Source: Alkalicoccus urumqiensis (GTDB lineage Bacteria > Bacillota > Bacilli > Bacillales > Salisediminibacteriaceae). Taken from it: DNA of 64,000 bases. The notes beneath the pieces were generated by a model. That model had not been told where the DNA came from and ran no database searches. It saw only the letters and a program-made list of their open reading frames with translations. Below, one piece after another: positions 1 through 10,093 of the stretch (position 1 is the first letter of the stretch; the number at the start of each line of letters is the position of its first letter). The stretch spans positions 62,001 to 126,000 of the forward strand of contig NZ_PVNS01000008.1 of assembly GCF_002993335.1 (NCBI RefSeq), read 5' to 3'. Made by a program: the position numbers and the translations under genes.

Positions 1-205
1 ACTCCATGGAAATATAATAAATCTGTCGTTCATTACGCTTTTCATACCGCTGGCGGGTTTCCAGCCAGTCTTCTGTAATTGAATCCTGGACGATGGAGGC
101 AACAGCCTCGTAGACATCCTTATCATCGGCTTCTTTTATTTCCTTCCCCCGCTTGCGGCGGAGCTTATCTTCCAATAGTTGTTGAAATTCTGTCGTTGTA
201 TACAA
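1..205 (-). CDS. glgP: glycogen phosphorylase, N-terminal fragment
   Basis: Only the first 68 codons lie in the window; the gene continues off the left edge. The reading frame opens with TTG at 205 behind an AGGGAGGTC ribosome-binding site and ends at the edge in IYYISMEF-like sequence, the YISMEF signature found near the N terminus of GT35 phosphorylases. The family releases glucose 1-phosphate from glycogen ends with a pyridoxal phosphate cofactor. It is the last gene of the glgBCDAP order known from B. subtilis, 117 bp after glgA on the same strand. The identification rests on this short stretch plus operon position. Confidence 0.85.
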   Translation of the reverse strand, partial: MYTTTEFQQLLEDKLRRKRGKEIKEADDKDVYEAVASIVQDSITEDWLETRQRYEKRNERQIYYISME

Positions 206-322
206 AAAAGTGACCTCCCTCGAGAAATAGCAGTGCACGTGAAGGGCAGCAGCCCGGCATTGAAACCTGGGCAGTCTGCGGGAAAACGGGTGGCGGCAGT
301 TCCTCCTGGAGGGATTTCTCCA

Positions 323-1735
323 TCATAAGGTCAGAAGTTCTTTATACATTCCATCGTAAAGTTTTGCAGAATCTTTCCAGCTGAACCGGCTTTTGTTGAC
401 GTTCTGCAGGAGCGGCTTTAATAGTTCCGGACGGGAGTAAATGAGGAGGGAATACCTCATCGTATACAGCAGTTCGTGTGCATTATAGTTCGCAAAGCTG
501 AACCCATTTCCTTCCCCGGTGATTTCATCATAGGGAAGAACAGTGTCCCGGAGTCCGCCGGTTTCCCGGACGATTGGAATTGTCTTGTACTGAAGAGAAA
601 TCAGCTGGGAGAGACCGCACGGTTCAAACTTGGACGGCATCAGGAAAAAGTCGGCTGCAGCATAAATCTGCCGGGCCGTTGCTTCACTGAATTTAAGGAG
701 CGTTACCATTTTATCGGGATATTTTCCTGCAAAATGGGCGAAGCTCTGCTCAAAAGCATAATCACCGGTTCCGAGAATGACAACCTGAACGTTTTCCTGC
801 AGAAATTCATCAAGAATCCGTTCAAGCAGGTGGAATCCTTTCTGCTCTACAAAACGGGATATGGCTGCATACATTGGAATATCTCCGTCTTCCGGAAGGC
901 ACAGCTCGCGCTGCAGCCAGCGCTTGTTTTCTTTCTTTTTTGCTCTCGACGTCCGGTAGGGGACATAGAGGTTCGGATCTTTCATCGGATCATAATCAGC
1001 TGTATCGATCCCGTTGACGATTCCCATAAGGTCGATGGAACGCTCGTTCAAAAGCGGGTCGAGGCCTTCGCCGTAGTACGGCTGTTTGATTTCTTCCGCA
1101 TAGGAAGGGCTGACTGTCGTAATTTTATCCGCGTGGAAAATAGCCGCTTTCATGCAGTTGATCATGCCGTGCCACTCCATGCCTGGGAAATGCTCCGGTC
1201 CGACATTCATCAGATCATAAAACGCTTCGTGTGTCATCCAGCCCTGATATTGAATGTTGTGAATCGTAAAGACACTTTTTAAATCAGGCATCATGATGTT
1301 GGCGAAGGCGACCGCCATACCGGTCTGCCAGTCGTGCGCATGAAGAATATCCGGTCGTTCTTCCATGCCTTGAATAATTTCAACGACTGCCCTGCTGAAA
1401 AAGACGAAACGTTCGCCGTCATCAAAGTAGCCATAGGCGCCGTGGCGCCCGAAATAAAATTCATTTTCGACGAAATAGTAAGTAATACCGTCCCTTACCA
1501 GTTTATGAAGGGCAGCTCCCTGACTTCTCCAGCCTACCGGTACGTTAAGTGTGCCGGCTGGAATGAGCTGAGAGCGGTACGCTTCATCCATCTGGTCATA
1601 GAGCGGCAGAATGACGCTGATCTCATGACCGGTCTGCTCACGCAGTGCCTGAGGAAGTGAGCCGATAACATCAGCAAGTCCTCCGGTTTTAACAAAAGGG
1701 GTACATTCCGATGCAGCGAAAACAATATGTGTCAC
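323..1735 (-). CDS. glgA: glycogen synthase (ADP-glucose)
   Basis: A 470-residue GT5 glycosyltransferase, close to the usual 475-485. It elongates alpha-1,4-glucan from ADP-glucose. The N terminus carries the KTGGLADV ADP-glucose motif (residues about 16-23), and the C-terminal Rossmann half carries KFEPCGLSQ, the usual acidic-cysteine substrate motif of glycogen synthases. The start is GTG at 1735, behind AAGGAGGAG with a 6-base spacer. It lies downstream of glgD after a 128-bp gap that holds small GC-rich hairpins (for example around 1800-1817) but no gene, and upstream of glgP. Part of the glg operon. Confidence 0.96.
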   Translation of the reverse strand: MTHIVFAASECTPFVKTGGLADVIGSLPQALREQTGHEISVILPLYDQMDEAYRSQLIPAGTLNVPVGWRSQGAALHKLVRDGITYYFVENEFYFGRHGAYGYFDDGERFVFFSRAVVEIIQGMEERPDILHAHDWQTGMAVAFANIMMPDLKSVFTIHNIQYQGWMTHEAFYDLMNVGPEHFPGMEWHGMINCMKAAIFHADKITTVSPSYAEEIKQPYYGEGLDPLLNERSIDLMGIVNGIDTADYDPMKDPNLYVPYRTSRAKKKENKRWLQRELCLPEDGDIPMYAAISRFVEQKGFHLLERILDEFLQENVQVVILGTGDYAFEQSFAHFAGKYPDKMVTLLKFSEATARQIYAAADFFLMPSKFEPCGLSQLISLQYKTIPIVRETGGLRDTVLPYDEITGEGNGFSFANYNAHELLYTMRYSLLIYSRPELLKPLLQNVNKSRFSWKDSAKLYDGMYKELLTL

Positions 1736-1863
1736 GTAAGGCTCCTCCTTGCGTCCGGATATGAACCGGCGTTTCCATAGTATCTATATCAATAGGTGTG
1801 CCCCTGCAAAGTAGGGGAGCCGGTATTTCCGGCCCCCTGTGCTGACGTTCTGCAGGTGACAGG

Positions 1864-2967
1864 TCAGATAACTTTCCGTTTTGCGACGATGAACGGTTTC
1901 TCAGATGAACCAATAAATGTTTGACCGCCGCTTATCTTTACGTCTTTGTCCAAAATGACGTTTTCCAGATGAACGCCTTCTTCGATCGTACAGCGCTGCA
2001 TGATGATGGAATTTTTAACGGTAGCGCCTTTCTGTACTTTTACTCCTCTGAAGAGGACACTTCCGCTGACGTCCCCATCGATGACGCATCCGTTCGCGAG
2101 AAGGGAATTTTTCACATCGGCAGTCTCACGGTATTTCACCGGTGGCTCGTTACTGATTTTCGTGCGGACATATGAATTATCGAAAAATAAGCGACGGTAC
2201 GCATCCGGGGAAAGCAGTTTCATATTATGACGGAAAAAGCTTTCGATGGAATTGACGAACATGGCATAGCCGTTGTACTGATAGGATTCCACATGCAGTT
2301 TATCCAGATTTTCTTTAATGCCGTGGAAGAAGAAATGATCTTTATGAAACGCGATGCATTCATCAACGAGGTCCATCAGCACATCTTTTTTAATGATATA
2401 GACATTCGTGAACGCTTCTTTGTTGTTCTGATCATTTGTAAGCTGCGTTACTCTTCCGTTATCCGCAGTTACACGGAGCTGGGACTTGTGTTCCGGGAGC
2501 TCATCATCCAGGTGGACGGTCAGGAGAGTGACATCGGCGCCGGATTTTACATGATGATTAAACATCTCTTCATAGTTTGTATTAGCCAGAAACTGACTTC
2601 CGCTGATCAGCACATGATCCGCTTTGGAACGATTGAAGTAATCGCGGTTGTTGTGAAAATGGCGCAGGTCTCCTCTGGAAATATCGGTAGGATCGTTCCA
2701 GTCAGGAGGGAGGATGAACAAACCGCCGTGCCTGCGTGCAAGCTCCCAGTCAGATCCGGTGCCGACATGGTCCATCAGCGAACGGTACTTTTTGTTCGTA
2801 AAAACGGCTACTTCTTCAATTTCTGTTTTTACCATATTGGACAGGGTGAAATCGATCAGTCTGTACCGGCCGGCAAACGGTGTTGCAGCACCGCAGCGGA
2901 AATACGTCAATTCTTCCAGAAAGTCATGCTCGTGCTCTAAATTAATTAACCCCATTAGTCTCCGCAT
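1864..2967 (-). CDS. glgD: glucose-1-phosphate adenylyltransferase-like subunit GlgD
   Basis: Nucleotidyltransferase fold with a C-terminal left-handed beta-helix, related to GlgC. The N terminus lacks the glycine/arginine-rich loop that GlgC uses for nucleotide binding (GlgC has GGEGKRLG; here the segment reads LINLEHEHD). It is therefore probably the non-catalytic, modulating partner of GlgC, as in B. subtilis. Two in-frame ATGs exist: 2973 abuts the GGAGGG ribosome-binding site, whereas 2967 sits 7 bases after it, so 2967 (367 residues) is preferred. The ribosome-binding site lies inside the 3' end of glgC, giving 12 bp between glgC stop and start. Confidence 0.93.
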   Translation of the reverse strand: MRRLMGLINLEHEHDFLEELTYFRCGAATPFAGRYRLIDFTLSNMVKTEIEEVAVFTNKKYRSLMDHVGTGSDWELARRHGGLFILPPDWNDPTDISRGDLRHFHNNRDYFNRSKADHVLISGSQFLANTNYEEMFNHHVKSGADVTLLTVHLDDELPEHKSQLRVTADNGRVTQLTNDQNNKEAFTNVYIIKKDVLMDLVDECIAFHKDHFFFHGIKENLDKLHVESYQYNGYAMFVNSIESFFRHNMKLLSPDAYRRLFFDNSYVRTKISNEPPVKYRETADVKNSLLANGCVIDGDVSGSVLFRGVKVQKGATVKNSIIMQRCTIEEGVHLENVILDKDVKISGGQTFIGSSEKPFIVAKRKVI

Positions 2968-2979
2968 GGTCATCCCTCC

Positions 2980-4116
2980 TTAAGTTAGCTGCTCTACGTA
3001 GTCACGGTTAATAACAACAGGTTCTTCTTCCGTCGTTCCATCGATCACGGTGTTATCAGGAATGTCGACGTTTTCCATAACAATGGCCCGCTTCACCGTA
3101 CATCCTTTGCCGATTTTCACATTTGGGTGGAGAATCGATTCAGAGACCAGGGACTGTGCGCCTACATCGATACATTCAAACAAAATTGAGTTTTTCACCG
3201 TGCCGCTGATCCAGGAGCCCGAGTTGATAAGGGAATTTTCCACGACCGCATTCTCATCGAGAAACTGCGGCGGATAGTTTGTATCCTGTGAATACGTCCG
3301 CCATTCCTTATTGTTGAGTGAAACCGAAAGGTCCTCCTCCAGAAGATCCATATTCGCTTCCCAGTAGCTCTGGATCGTTCCGACGTCTTTCCAGTAGCCT
3401 TCAAAGCGGTAGGCGAACATCCGCTTCTCGTCGTTCAGCATCGCCGGTATGACGTCTTTTCCGAAATCGTGGTCGGACGTATCGGATTCTGCGTCTGCGA
3501 CAAGGTATTCCCGAAGCGTTTTCCAGTTGAACAGGTAAATGCCCATCGATGCCAGGTTGTTTTTCGGTTTGGCAGGCTTTTCATCGAATTCGTAAATTTC
3601 CAGGTTGTCATGTGTATTCAGAATACCAAAGCGTGAAGCTTCCTCCCATGGCACTTCAATAACAGAGATTGTCGCATCCGACTGCTTCTCTTCATGGTGC
3701 TGGATCAGTTCCTCGTAATTCATCTGATAAATGTGGTCGCCGGAAATGACGAGAACATATTCAGGATCATACTGATCGATATAGTGTATGTTCTGGTAAA
3801 TGGCGTCCGCTGTCCCCTGATACCAGCTCCCGCCTTTTTTCGCCGTGTAGGGGGAGAGAATCGTCGCTCCGTCCTCCTGGCGGTCCAGATCCCACGGCTT
3901 GCCGATACCGATATGCTTGTTTAATACGAGCGGGGAATACTGTGTCAGTACACCGACAGTATGAATCCCCGAGTTGGAGCAGTTGGAGAGGGTGAAATCG
4001 ATAATGCGGTACTTTCCTCCAAACGGCACGGCCGGCTTGGCCAGGTTTTTCGTGAGCAGGCCGAGCCGTTTCCCTTCACCGCCGGCGAGCAGCATGCCTA
4101 CACATCTCTTTTTCAT
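2980..4116 (-). CDS. glgC: glucose-1-phosphate adenylyltransferase, catalytic subunit
   Basis: A 378-residue ADP-glucose pyrophosphorylase that makes the sugar donor for GlgA. The catalytic N-terminal motif [19 protein letters not shown] is intact (residues about 12-30), followed by IIDFTLSNC. The nucleotide-sugar core has [10 protein letters not shown], and the C terminus shows hexapeptide-like beta-helix repeats (residues about 290-370). Its ATG overlaps the glgB stop in an ATGA arrangement (4113-4116), so translation is probably coupled to glgB. The paralogue GlgD follows and probably forms a hetero-oligomer with it. Confidence 0.96.
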   Translation of the reverse strand: MKKRCVGMLLAGGEGKRLGLLTKNLAKPAVPFGGKYRIIDFTLSNCSNSGIHTVGVLTQYSPLVLNKHIGIGKPWDLDRQEDGATILSPYTAKKGGSWYQGTADAIYQNIHYIDQYDPEYVLVISGDHIYQMNYEELIQHHEEKQSDATISVIEVPWEEASRFGILNTHDNLEIYEFDEKPAKPKNNLASMGIYLFNWKTLREYLVADAESDTSDHDFGKDVIPAMLNDEKRMFAYRFEGYWKDVGTIQSYWEANMDLLEEDLSVSLNNKEWRTYSQDTNYPPQFLDENAVVENSLINSGSWISGTVKNSILFECIDVGAQSLVSESILHPNVKIGKGCTVKRAIVMENVDIPDNTVIDGTTEEEPVVINRDYVEQLT

Positions 4117-6038
4117 GAGGAAGCCTCCTTCTGGTTTGGAATTGATTCTTCTTTCCGCTTAAATACACAGACAGCAAACGGCGGAACTTTGATTTTTATA
4201 TGCTGAGGGTGGTCATGCCACCGCTCCGGCATCGTGAAATGGAGACTGTCATTCTCCTGTCCGGACCCGCCGTATTCCGCTTTGTCCGAACAGAAAATTT
4301 CCGTATAGGTGCCTGGATGAGGAACGCCGACTTTGTAATCGTAATACACTTCCGGCGTGAAGTTGCAGACGACCGCGAGCGTTTCATTTCCGTAGCGGCT
4401 TTTCCGCAGGAAGCAGGCAATACTCTGCTCATTGTTATGCGGATCGATCCATTCAAAGCCTTCCGCTTCGTGGTCCAGTTCAAACAGGGCAGGGTGGTTC
4501 TGATAAAACGCATTTAATTCTTTTACAAAGCGCTGCATGGCATGGTGTCTCGGATAATCGAGCAGGAACCAGTCCAGTCCAGCCTGGTCCCGCCATTCCA
4601 CGTACTGACCGAATTCCGCGCCCATGAACAAAAGCTGTTTTCCGGGGTGGGCCGTCTGATATCCGAGCAGAAGGCGCAGCTGGGCGAACTGCTGCCACTG
4701 ATCCCCCGGCATTTTATTCAGAAGGGATTTTTTCCCGTGAACGACCTCATCATGGGAAAGAGGCAGAACAAAGTTCTCACTGAACGTATACATAAAGGAA
4801 AAGGTCAGATTGCTGTGATGCCATTTCCGGTAAAATGGATCATACTCCATGTAGTCCAGCATGTCGTTCATCCAGCCCATGTTCCACTTGTAGTTAAATC
4901 CAAGGCCGCCGGTATAGGTCGGTGCGGTAACAAGCGGGATGTCGGAACTGTCTTCAGCCATCATCAGCACATGGGGGTCATAATGAAAGACCGTTTCATT
5001 CAGCTTTTTTAAGAAAGCGAGTGCTTCTAGATTTTCTTCGCCGCCGTAGGTATTGAACAATTTACCTGCACCATCCGGAAGGTCGAAGTTTAAAGAGATC
5101 ATGCTGGCGACAGCATCTGCGCGGATGCCGTCAACATGCATCTCCTTAAGCCAGAAAACGGCGTTCGATATGAGGAAGCTCTGGATTTCCGGTCTGCCGA
5201 AATCAAAAGTAAGTGTTCCCCAGGAAGGTTTGTCGGCTTTACGGATATCGGCATATTCAAACAGCGGTTCCCCGTCAAACTGGCGGAGACCATGCTCATC
5301 CCGGCAGAAATGCCCCGGAACCCAGTCCATAATGACGCCGATTTCCTCCTGGTGGCAGCGGTCGACGAAATATTTAAATTCCTCCGGCGAGCCGTAGCGG
5401 CTCGTGACCGAATAATAACCGGTAATTTGATACCCCCAGGATAGATCAAACGGGTGTTCCGCAAGCGGCATAAGCTCTATATGGGTAAACCCCATTTCTT
5501 TCACATAAGGAATGAGCATATCTGCCATTTCTGTATAGGAGTAGAGAGAACCGTCTTCTTTCTGTTTCCATGTTCCAAAATGAACTTCGTAGATAGAAAG
5601 CGGCTGGTTGTAGGAAGGGACACGGGCTTTCGTTTTCTGCCATTCGGCATCTGACCATTCATACGTTGAAGGGGCAGGTACGACCGAAGCAGTCGCCGGA
5701 CGCACTTCCGATTCCCGTGCATACGGATCTGATTTCAATCCGCTCCAGCCGTCGGGATGCGTGATCGCGTATTTGTACGTCATGCCGGGTTTGAGGTCCG
5801 GGAAGAAACCTGCCCATACACCGGCTTCGTTCTGTTTCGTAAGCGGGTGGGAGGTTTCATTCCATTCGTTAAAGTCTCCGGTAACGCAGACAGAAGAAGC
5901 ATGTGGTGCCCAGACAGCAAATCGGCAGCCTTCTTCGCCGTCGACTGTCTGCATATGCGCGCCGAGCAGGCGGTAGGATTCGAAGTGGGTTCCCTGATGA
6001 AATAAGTAAAGCTCATCTTCAGGGAGAGTGTATGTCAT
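4113..6038 (-). CDS. glgB: 1,4-alpha-glucan branching enzyme
   Basis: A 641-residue GH13 branching enzyme, first gene of the glg operon. An N-terminal CBM48-like segment (about residues 25-110, with [17 protein letters not shown]) precedes the barrel. The catalytic aspartate lies in [11 protein letters not shown] near residue 305, the glutamate in MAEDSSDIP near 358, and the transition-state aspartate in [12 protein letters not shown] near 430. It cuts alpha-1,4 chains and re-attaches them as alpha-1,6 branches. The ATG at 6038 follows a G-rich ribosome-binding site with a 7-8 base spacer. B. subtilis GlgB is of similar length (627). Confidence 0.96.
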   Translation of the reverse strand: MTYTLPEDELYLFHQGTHFESYRLLGAHMQTVDGEEGCRFAVWAPHASSVCVTGDFNEWNETSHPLTKQNEAGVWAGFFPDLKPGMTYKYAITHPDGWSGLKSDPYARESEVRPATASVVPAPSTYEWSDAEWQKTKARVPSYNQPLSIYEVHFGTWKQKEDGSLYSYTEMADMLIPYVKEMGFTHIELMPLAEHPFDLSWGYQITGYYSVTSRYGSPEEFKYFVDRCHQEEIGVIMDWVPGHFCRDEHGLRQFDGEPLFEYADIRKADKPSWGTLTFDFGRPEIQSFLISNAVFWLKEMHVDGIRADAVASMISLNFDLPDGAGKLFNTYGGEENLEALAFLKKLNETVFHYDPHVLMMAEDSSDIPLVTAPTYTGGLGFNYKWNMGWMNDMLDYMEYDPFYRKWHHSNLTFSFMYTFSENFVLPLSHDEVVHGKKSLLNKMPGDQWQQFAQLRLLLGYQTAHPGKQLLFMGAEFGQYVEWRDQAGLDWFLLDYPRHHAMQRFVKELNAFYQNHPALFELDHEAEGFEWIDPHNNEQSIACFLRKSRYGNETLAVVCNFTPEVYYDYKVGVPHPGTYTEIFCSDKAEYGGSGQENDSLHFTMPERWHDHPQHIKIKVPPFAVCVFKRKEESIPNQKEASS

Positions 6039-6383
6039 GAAAAAGCCCCCCTCTCAAGGGAAAATGTTGTGCATTTGTATTATTCTCTGTCCAGCAGTGA
6101 TTTTCCTGTACCGATGTAAAAAAAGTGAGAAAATTCTTGTTTCATTAAGAGGCTTCCTCCCGCAGCCAGACAGAAACAGGCAGCAATTACAGGTGATAAG
6201 AAGCTGTGCAGAGAATACATTTTTCTTTTCCCCATCAACTCCGTGCAGAAACGGGAAATAGTACGTATAATAGGAAGTTCAATGTGTAAAGAGGCAGGAA
6301 CATTATTTTGACTTTCGTAACTGCTTGAAACGGATGAAAAGAGGGAATTTATCCGTTAAGAAGGATAGAAATGGGGAAACAGA
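6039..6383. promoter_or_regulatory. divergent intergenic region between glgB and pullulanase
   Basis: This 345-bp stretch contains no supportable gene and must hold the promoters of the glg operon (leftward) and the pullulanase gene (rightward). A perfect TATAAT lies at 6266-6271 on the plus strand, about 110 bp before the pullulanase start, but no good -35 hexamer sits at the right distance. On the minus strand AATACAAA-like sequence near 6075-6082 could be part of a promoter. In B. subtilis the glg operon is read by sigma-E, but no convincing sigma-E pair is visible here. No cre site was recognised. Confidence 0.4.
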
Positions 6384-8438
6384 ATGAACGTCTGGATGGA
6401 CGACCGCTATACAATTGAAATTAATGAAGAAATAGATACCCACTGGGCAGAGCTTGTCACAGAAGCCGGGCCGATGGAGCTGCAGAAAACCGAAGCATTT
6501 CTTTACCAGTCAAAAGAACCGATGCCGGTGGAGGATGATCTCCGCTTCCGGATTGAAGAGAAAACATATCCGGTGTATTTCCGCGGGGTTGTCACAGACC
6601 CTGCGTTTGATGCGGCCTACCCTGCAGAGAAGGAAATACTTGGAGCCACAAGACAGGACGGCGGAACCGTTTTCCGCGTCTGGACTCCTTCCGCGTCGTC
6701 TGTGAGAATATGTACGTACAGCCAGACATATCCGATGCACCGGAAGTATAACGGAACCTGGGAGCGCTGGACGGATGACTGTCCGCACGGCACGCCTTAC
6801 TGGTATGAGGCAGAAGTACATGGGGAGACGATCCGCACGCCCGACCCATACGCAAAAGCGCTGACCGTAAACAGCAGAGAAAGCGTCGTTTATTTTCCGG
6901 AAGGGCGTCAGTCCGTATCAGAGCGGCCGCCGCTTCAGCACACACAGGATGCGGTCATTTATGAAATACACGTTCGTGATGCAACGATTCACCCGGACAG
7001 TGGTGCGGAGAATAAGGGCACGTACCTCGGACTTGCTGAAAAGGGAACGGTGTCTCCGGAGGGGTACACGACAGGTCTCTCCTATATTAAAGAACTCGGC
7101 GTCACGCATGTGGAACTGCTGCCGGTAAATGATTTTGCGCGCGTCGATGACCTCGCTCCGGAAAAGCAGTACAACTGGGGATACGATCCGCTTTTCTTTC
7201 AAGTGCCGGAAGGGAGCTATGCCTCCCGTCCGGATGTTCCTGAAGTACGCATAACCGAACTGCAGTATCTTATCGATACGTTTCATGAAGAAGGGCTTCA
7301 CGTTGTCCTGGACGTCGTTTTCAATCACGTTTATGTAATGGAGGAATCCCCTTTTGAAAAACTTGTGCCGTGGTATTATTTCCGCCGTCACTGGAGCGGT
7401 GAAATCAGTAACGGCACCGGGGTCGGAAACGATATGGCGACAGAGCGGCACATGGTCCGGAAATTTTTTCTTGATACCATTGATTACTGGCTCTGCCATT
7501 TCCGTGTCGACGGGTTCCGCTTCGACTTGATGGGGGCGCTTGATCAGGAGACGATGCGTCAGATTGAGTTGCGCTGCAGGGAAGAAGATTCCCCGATTCT
7601 TCTGCTTGGGGAAGGATGGGACCTGCCGACCGCACTGGCGCCGGATCAGAAAACGGTCAATACACAGGCCGGGGACGTTCCCGGGATCCGTTTCTTTAAT
7701 GATATGTTCCGGGATTCGCTGAAAGGGCCGGTTTTTGATGTGGAAAGCCTTGGCTACGTGAACGGAAAAGGACTGGGAATTGAGCGGATGTTTCAGCTTG
7801 TAAAAGGGTCTGCGGATCCATTTGACAAGGGTTCACCGCCGCATACGTCTGAAGTGACCCAGACCGTAAATTATATTGAGTGCCACGATAATCATACACT
7901 CTGGGATAAGCTTGAACGCTCCAACAAAGGGGAATCGGAGGAAGACCGCAGAGCACTGCATCAAATGGCTTCCGGACTGATGCTCGTCAGTCAAGGAGTA
8001 CCGTTTCTACACGCCGGTCAGGAGTTTTACCGGACCAAGTCGGGAGATGGCAACAGCTACATCTCCCCGGATGAAATCAACCGCCTCGACTGGAGACAGA
8101 GAGAGGTACACGAAGAAGATATTCAGTTTATCCGAAGCCTGATCGACCTCCGGAGACGTTTTGATATTTTCCGGCTCCGCACAAATGAGGCGGTGCGGAA
8201 GCGTCTTTACCGGCTGCAGACTCCGGCTCCGGTCTTTGGCTTTATGCTTCTTGATACCGACCGGGATTTCTGTGTCTACGCTAATCCTGTTAAACGGCGC
8301 CAGGAGATTGAACTGCCTTCTCCGGGGCCGTGGCAGCTGCTCGTATCCAATAAGGAGAGCCGGGATGTGACTATTCACAGTGAGTTCACGATGCTTGAAC
8401 CGTACGAGTTTCTCGTGATAAAAAAATCAAGGCGGTAG
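6384..8438 (+). CDS. amyX: type I pullulanase
   Basis: A 684-residue GH13 debranching enzyme that hydrolyses alpha-1,6 links in pullulan, glycogen and limit dextrins. The type I pullulanase signature YNWGYDP occurs near residue 265. The catalytic aspartate is in FRVDGFRFDLMG near 379, the glutamate in LLGEGWDL near 408, and the conserved HDN in IECHDNHTLW near 500. An N-terminal domain and a CBM48-like segment (about 85-150) precede the barrel. There is no signal peptide, so it acts in the cytosol, consistent with glycogen turnover beside the divergent glg operon. B. subtilis AmyX is slightly longer (718). Confidence 0.93.
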   Translation: MNVWMDDRYTIEINEEIDTHWAELVTEAGPMELQKTEAFLYQSKEPMPVEDDLRFRIEEKTYPVYFRGVVTDPAFDAAYPAEKEILGATRQDGGTVFRVWTPSASSVRICTYSQTYPMHRKYNGTWERWTDDCPHGTPYWYEAEVHGETIRTPDPYAKALTVNSRESVVYFPEGRQSVSERPPLQHTQDAVIYEIHVRDATIHPDSGAENKGTYLGLAEKGTVSPEGYTTGLSYIKELGVTHVELLPVNDFARVDDLAPEKQYNWGYDPLFFQVPEGSYASRPDVPEVRITELQYLIDTFHEEGLHVVLDVVFNHVYVMEESPFEKLVPWYYFRRHWSGEISNGTGVGNDMATERHMVRKFFLDTIDYWLCHFRVDGFRFDLMGALDQETMRQIELRCREEDSPILLLGEGWDLPTALAPDQKTVNTQAGDVPGIRFFNDMFRDSLKGPVFDVESLGYVNGKGLGIERMFQLVKGSADPFDKGSPPHTSEVTQTVNYIECHDNHTLWDKLERSNKGESEEDRRALHQMASGLMLVSQGVPFLHAGQEFYRTKSGDGNSYISPDEINRLDWRQREVHEEDIQFIRSLIDLRRRFDIFRLRTNEAVRKRLYRLQTPAPVFGFMLLDTDRDFCVYANPVKRRQEIELPSPGPWQLLVSNKESRDVTIHSEFTMLEPYEFLVIKKSRR

Positions 8439-8467
8439 TTGAACATTCCTGCAAACTTCTTTACAAT
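8439..8467 (+). promoter_or_regulatory. sigma-A type promoter before ytmP-like gene
   Basis: TTGAAC (8439-8444) and TACAAT (8462-8467) are separated by 17 bp, directly after the pullulanase stop codon. The transcription start would fall about 50 bp before the ytmP-like gene. Confidence 0.6.
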
Positions 8468-8531
8468 GATAAAAGGCTTTTTGTGCGCAGGATTGTCATA
8501 CCCGCAACGTTGACAGATAAGGGTGAATAAT

Positions 8532-9308
8532 GTGGAACATTTTATGGGAGAAGGCTGGCGGCTCCGGCCTGCAGGCGGCGCTACCGGTGAAGCGTACGTT
8601 GCCGAACAGGGAAAACAGAAAATATTTGTAAAGCGCAACTCTTCTCCTTTTCTTGCAGTTTTGTCTGCAGAAGGCATTGTTCCCAAATTACTGTGGACGA
8701 AGCGGCTGGAAAATGGAGATGTGATTACCGCACAGCAGTGGATCAGCGGCAGGGAACTGACGGTGGAAGAAATGAATCAGGACCGGACCGCAGGACTCCT
8801 TGCTAAAATCCACCGTTCCAATGAACTGCTGGCGATGTTTAAGCGGATGGGCAACACACCGCTTTATCCGGAGGAAATTGTACAGAAGCTGGAAAGGCAG
8901 AACGACAGCGATACAGATATAAAAAGGCATCTGGATCACATACGCACGCTGATGCCGTCCGTTCAGGAAGAAACGTACGTGGTCTGTCATGCAGACGTTC
9001 ACCATAACAACTGGATTGAAGATGATCAGGGAAGTTTATTTCTTATCGACTGGGATGGAGCGCAGGTAGCAGATCCTGCGCTCGATTTGGCCCCGCTTCT
9101 TTACGGATATGTGCCGAAAGAACACTGGGCGGACTGGCTCGACCGTTACGGCGCAGAGCCTTCGAATAGCCTCCGGCACCGGATATGGTGGTATCGTTTA
9201 ATTCAATGCCTGGAAAACATCCTCTGGTTTCGAAGTGTCGGACAGGAGGCAGAGGAACTGGAGTGGCAGTATCAGCTTGAAAAAGCCTGGGCTTCTGCTC
9301 CGGATTAA
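8532..9308 (+). CDS. ytmP: choline/aminoglycoside kinase-like phosphotransferase, YtmP type
   Basis: Protein-kinase-like small-molecule phosphotransferase. The catalytic loop HADVHHNNW (near residue 152 from the GTG at 8532) and the metal-binding IDWDGAQVADPALDLAP follow the APH/ChoK pattern of HxD...N and DxD. The substrate cannot be deduced. Two in-frame GTG codons are possible: 8523 overlaps the AAGGG ribosome-binding site, while 8532 sits 8 bases after it and is preferred (258 residues). It precedes trmB, as ytmP does in B. subtilis. It is separated from trmB by a probable terminator. Confidence 0.8.
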   Translation: MEHFMGEGWRLRPAGGATGEAYVAEQGKQKIFVKRNSSPFLAVLSAEGIVPKLLWTKRLENGDVITAQQWISGRELTVEEMNQDRTAGLLAKIHRSNELLAMFKRMGNTPLYPEEIVQKLERQNDSDTDIKRHLDHIRTLMPSVQEETYVVCHADVHHNNWIEDDQGSLFLIDWDGAQVADPALDLAPLLYGYVPKEHWADWLDRYGAEPSNSLRHRIWWYRLIQCLENILWFRSVGQEAEELEWQYQLEKAWASAPD

Positions 9309-9344
9309 TATCCGCTGGAGGAAGAAATCGTCATCATTCTATAC

Positions 9345-9382
9345 TCCCACGATAATGCGCTTGTGTTGTCGTGGGAATTTTT
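9345..9382 (+). terminator. probable rho-independent terminator after ytmP-like gene
   Basis: TCCCACGA (9345-9352) pairs with TCGTGGGA (9369-9376) around a 16-base loop and is followed by ATTTTT. The loop is longer than usual, so some read-through into trmB is plausible. Confidence 0.6.
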
Positions 9383-9430
9383 CTGTAAAAAATGCACGAA
9401 TAGAAGTAAGGAAACACAGGAGGAATTTAC

Positions 9431-10069
9431 ATGCGATTACGTCATAAACCGTGGGCAGCTGAATATCTGGCAGACCACCCGGAAATTCTGGAACCGGACC
9501 CGGCTTCCTACCGCGGGAAGTGGGCCAGCCGTTTTTCAAAAGACCAGCCGCTCTATGTAGAGGTCGGCACCGGGAAAGGTGCTTTTGTCAATGAGCTTGC
9601 TGAACAGAACCCGGATGTAAATGTTATCGGGATTGAACTTTATGAAAGTGTGATCGTCACAGCAGTAGAGCGGGCCGTGGAAAAACCAAAAGACAATCTG
9701 ATTCTGCTGAAACAGGATGTCGCGGATCTGACGGACTTTTTTGCACCCGGAGAAGTGGACCGTCTCTACATTAATTTTACGGACCCGTGGCCGAAAAACC
9801 GGCATGCGAAACGACGGCTCACGCATGAAGGATTTTTAACGAAGTATACCGAAGTAATGAAAAAGGGAGCAGGTATTCACTTCAAGACAGATAATCAGGG
9901 GCTGTTCGAATTTTCGCTGGAATCAATGAGCCGTTTTGGATTTTATTTTGAAAATGTCAGCCTGGATCTTCATCAGAGTGGCATGAGACAGAACATTATG
10001 ACGGAATACGAAGCGAAATTCGCCCGCAGAGGGATGAGGATTTATCGTCTTGAGGCAGTGCTCCACTGA
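9431..10069 (+). CDS. trmB: tRNA (guanine-N7-)-methyltransferase
   Basis: A 212-residue enzyme that forms m7G46 in the tRNA variable loop using S-adenosylmethionine. The SAM-binding motif [15 protein letters not shown] (about residues 43-57) and the family motif [13 protein letters not shown] (about 118-130) are both present. The N-terminal RLRHKPWA segment matches the Bacillus proteins, and the length matches B. subtilis TrmB (213). The ATG is preceded by AGGAGG with a 7-base spacer. It is followed almost at once by the YtnP-type gene. Confidence 0.96.
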   Translation: MRLRHKPWAAEYLADHPEILEPDPASYRGKWASRFSKDQPLYVEVGTGKGAFVNELAEQNPDVNVIGIELYESVIVTAVERAVEKPKDNLILLKQDVADLTDFFAPGEVDRLYINFTDPWPKNRHAKRRLTHEGFLTKYTEVMKKGAGIHFKTDNQGLFEFSLESMSRFGFYFENVSLDLHQSGMRQNIMTEYEAKFARRGMRIYRLEAVLH

Positions 10070-10093
10070 CTGTATGTGGAGGAGGCGTCCGGT

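Noticed and set aside
6039-6383. Sigma-E promoter for the glg operon
   Set aside because: Expected from B. subtilis, but no pair with correct sequence and spacing was convincing.
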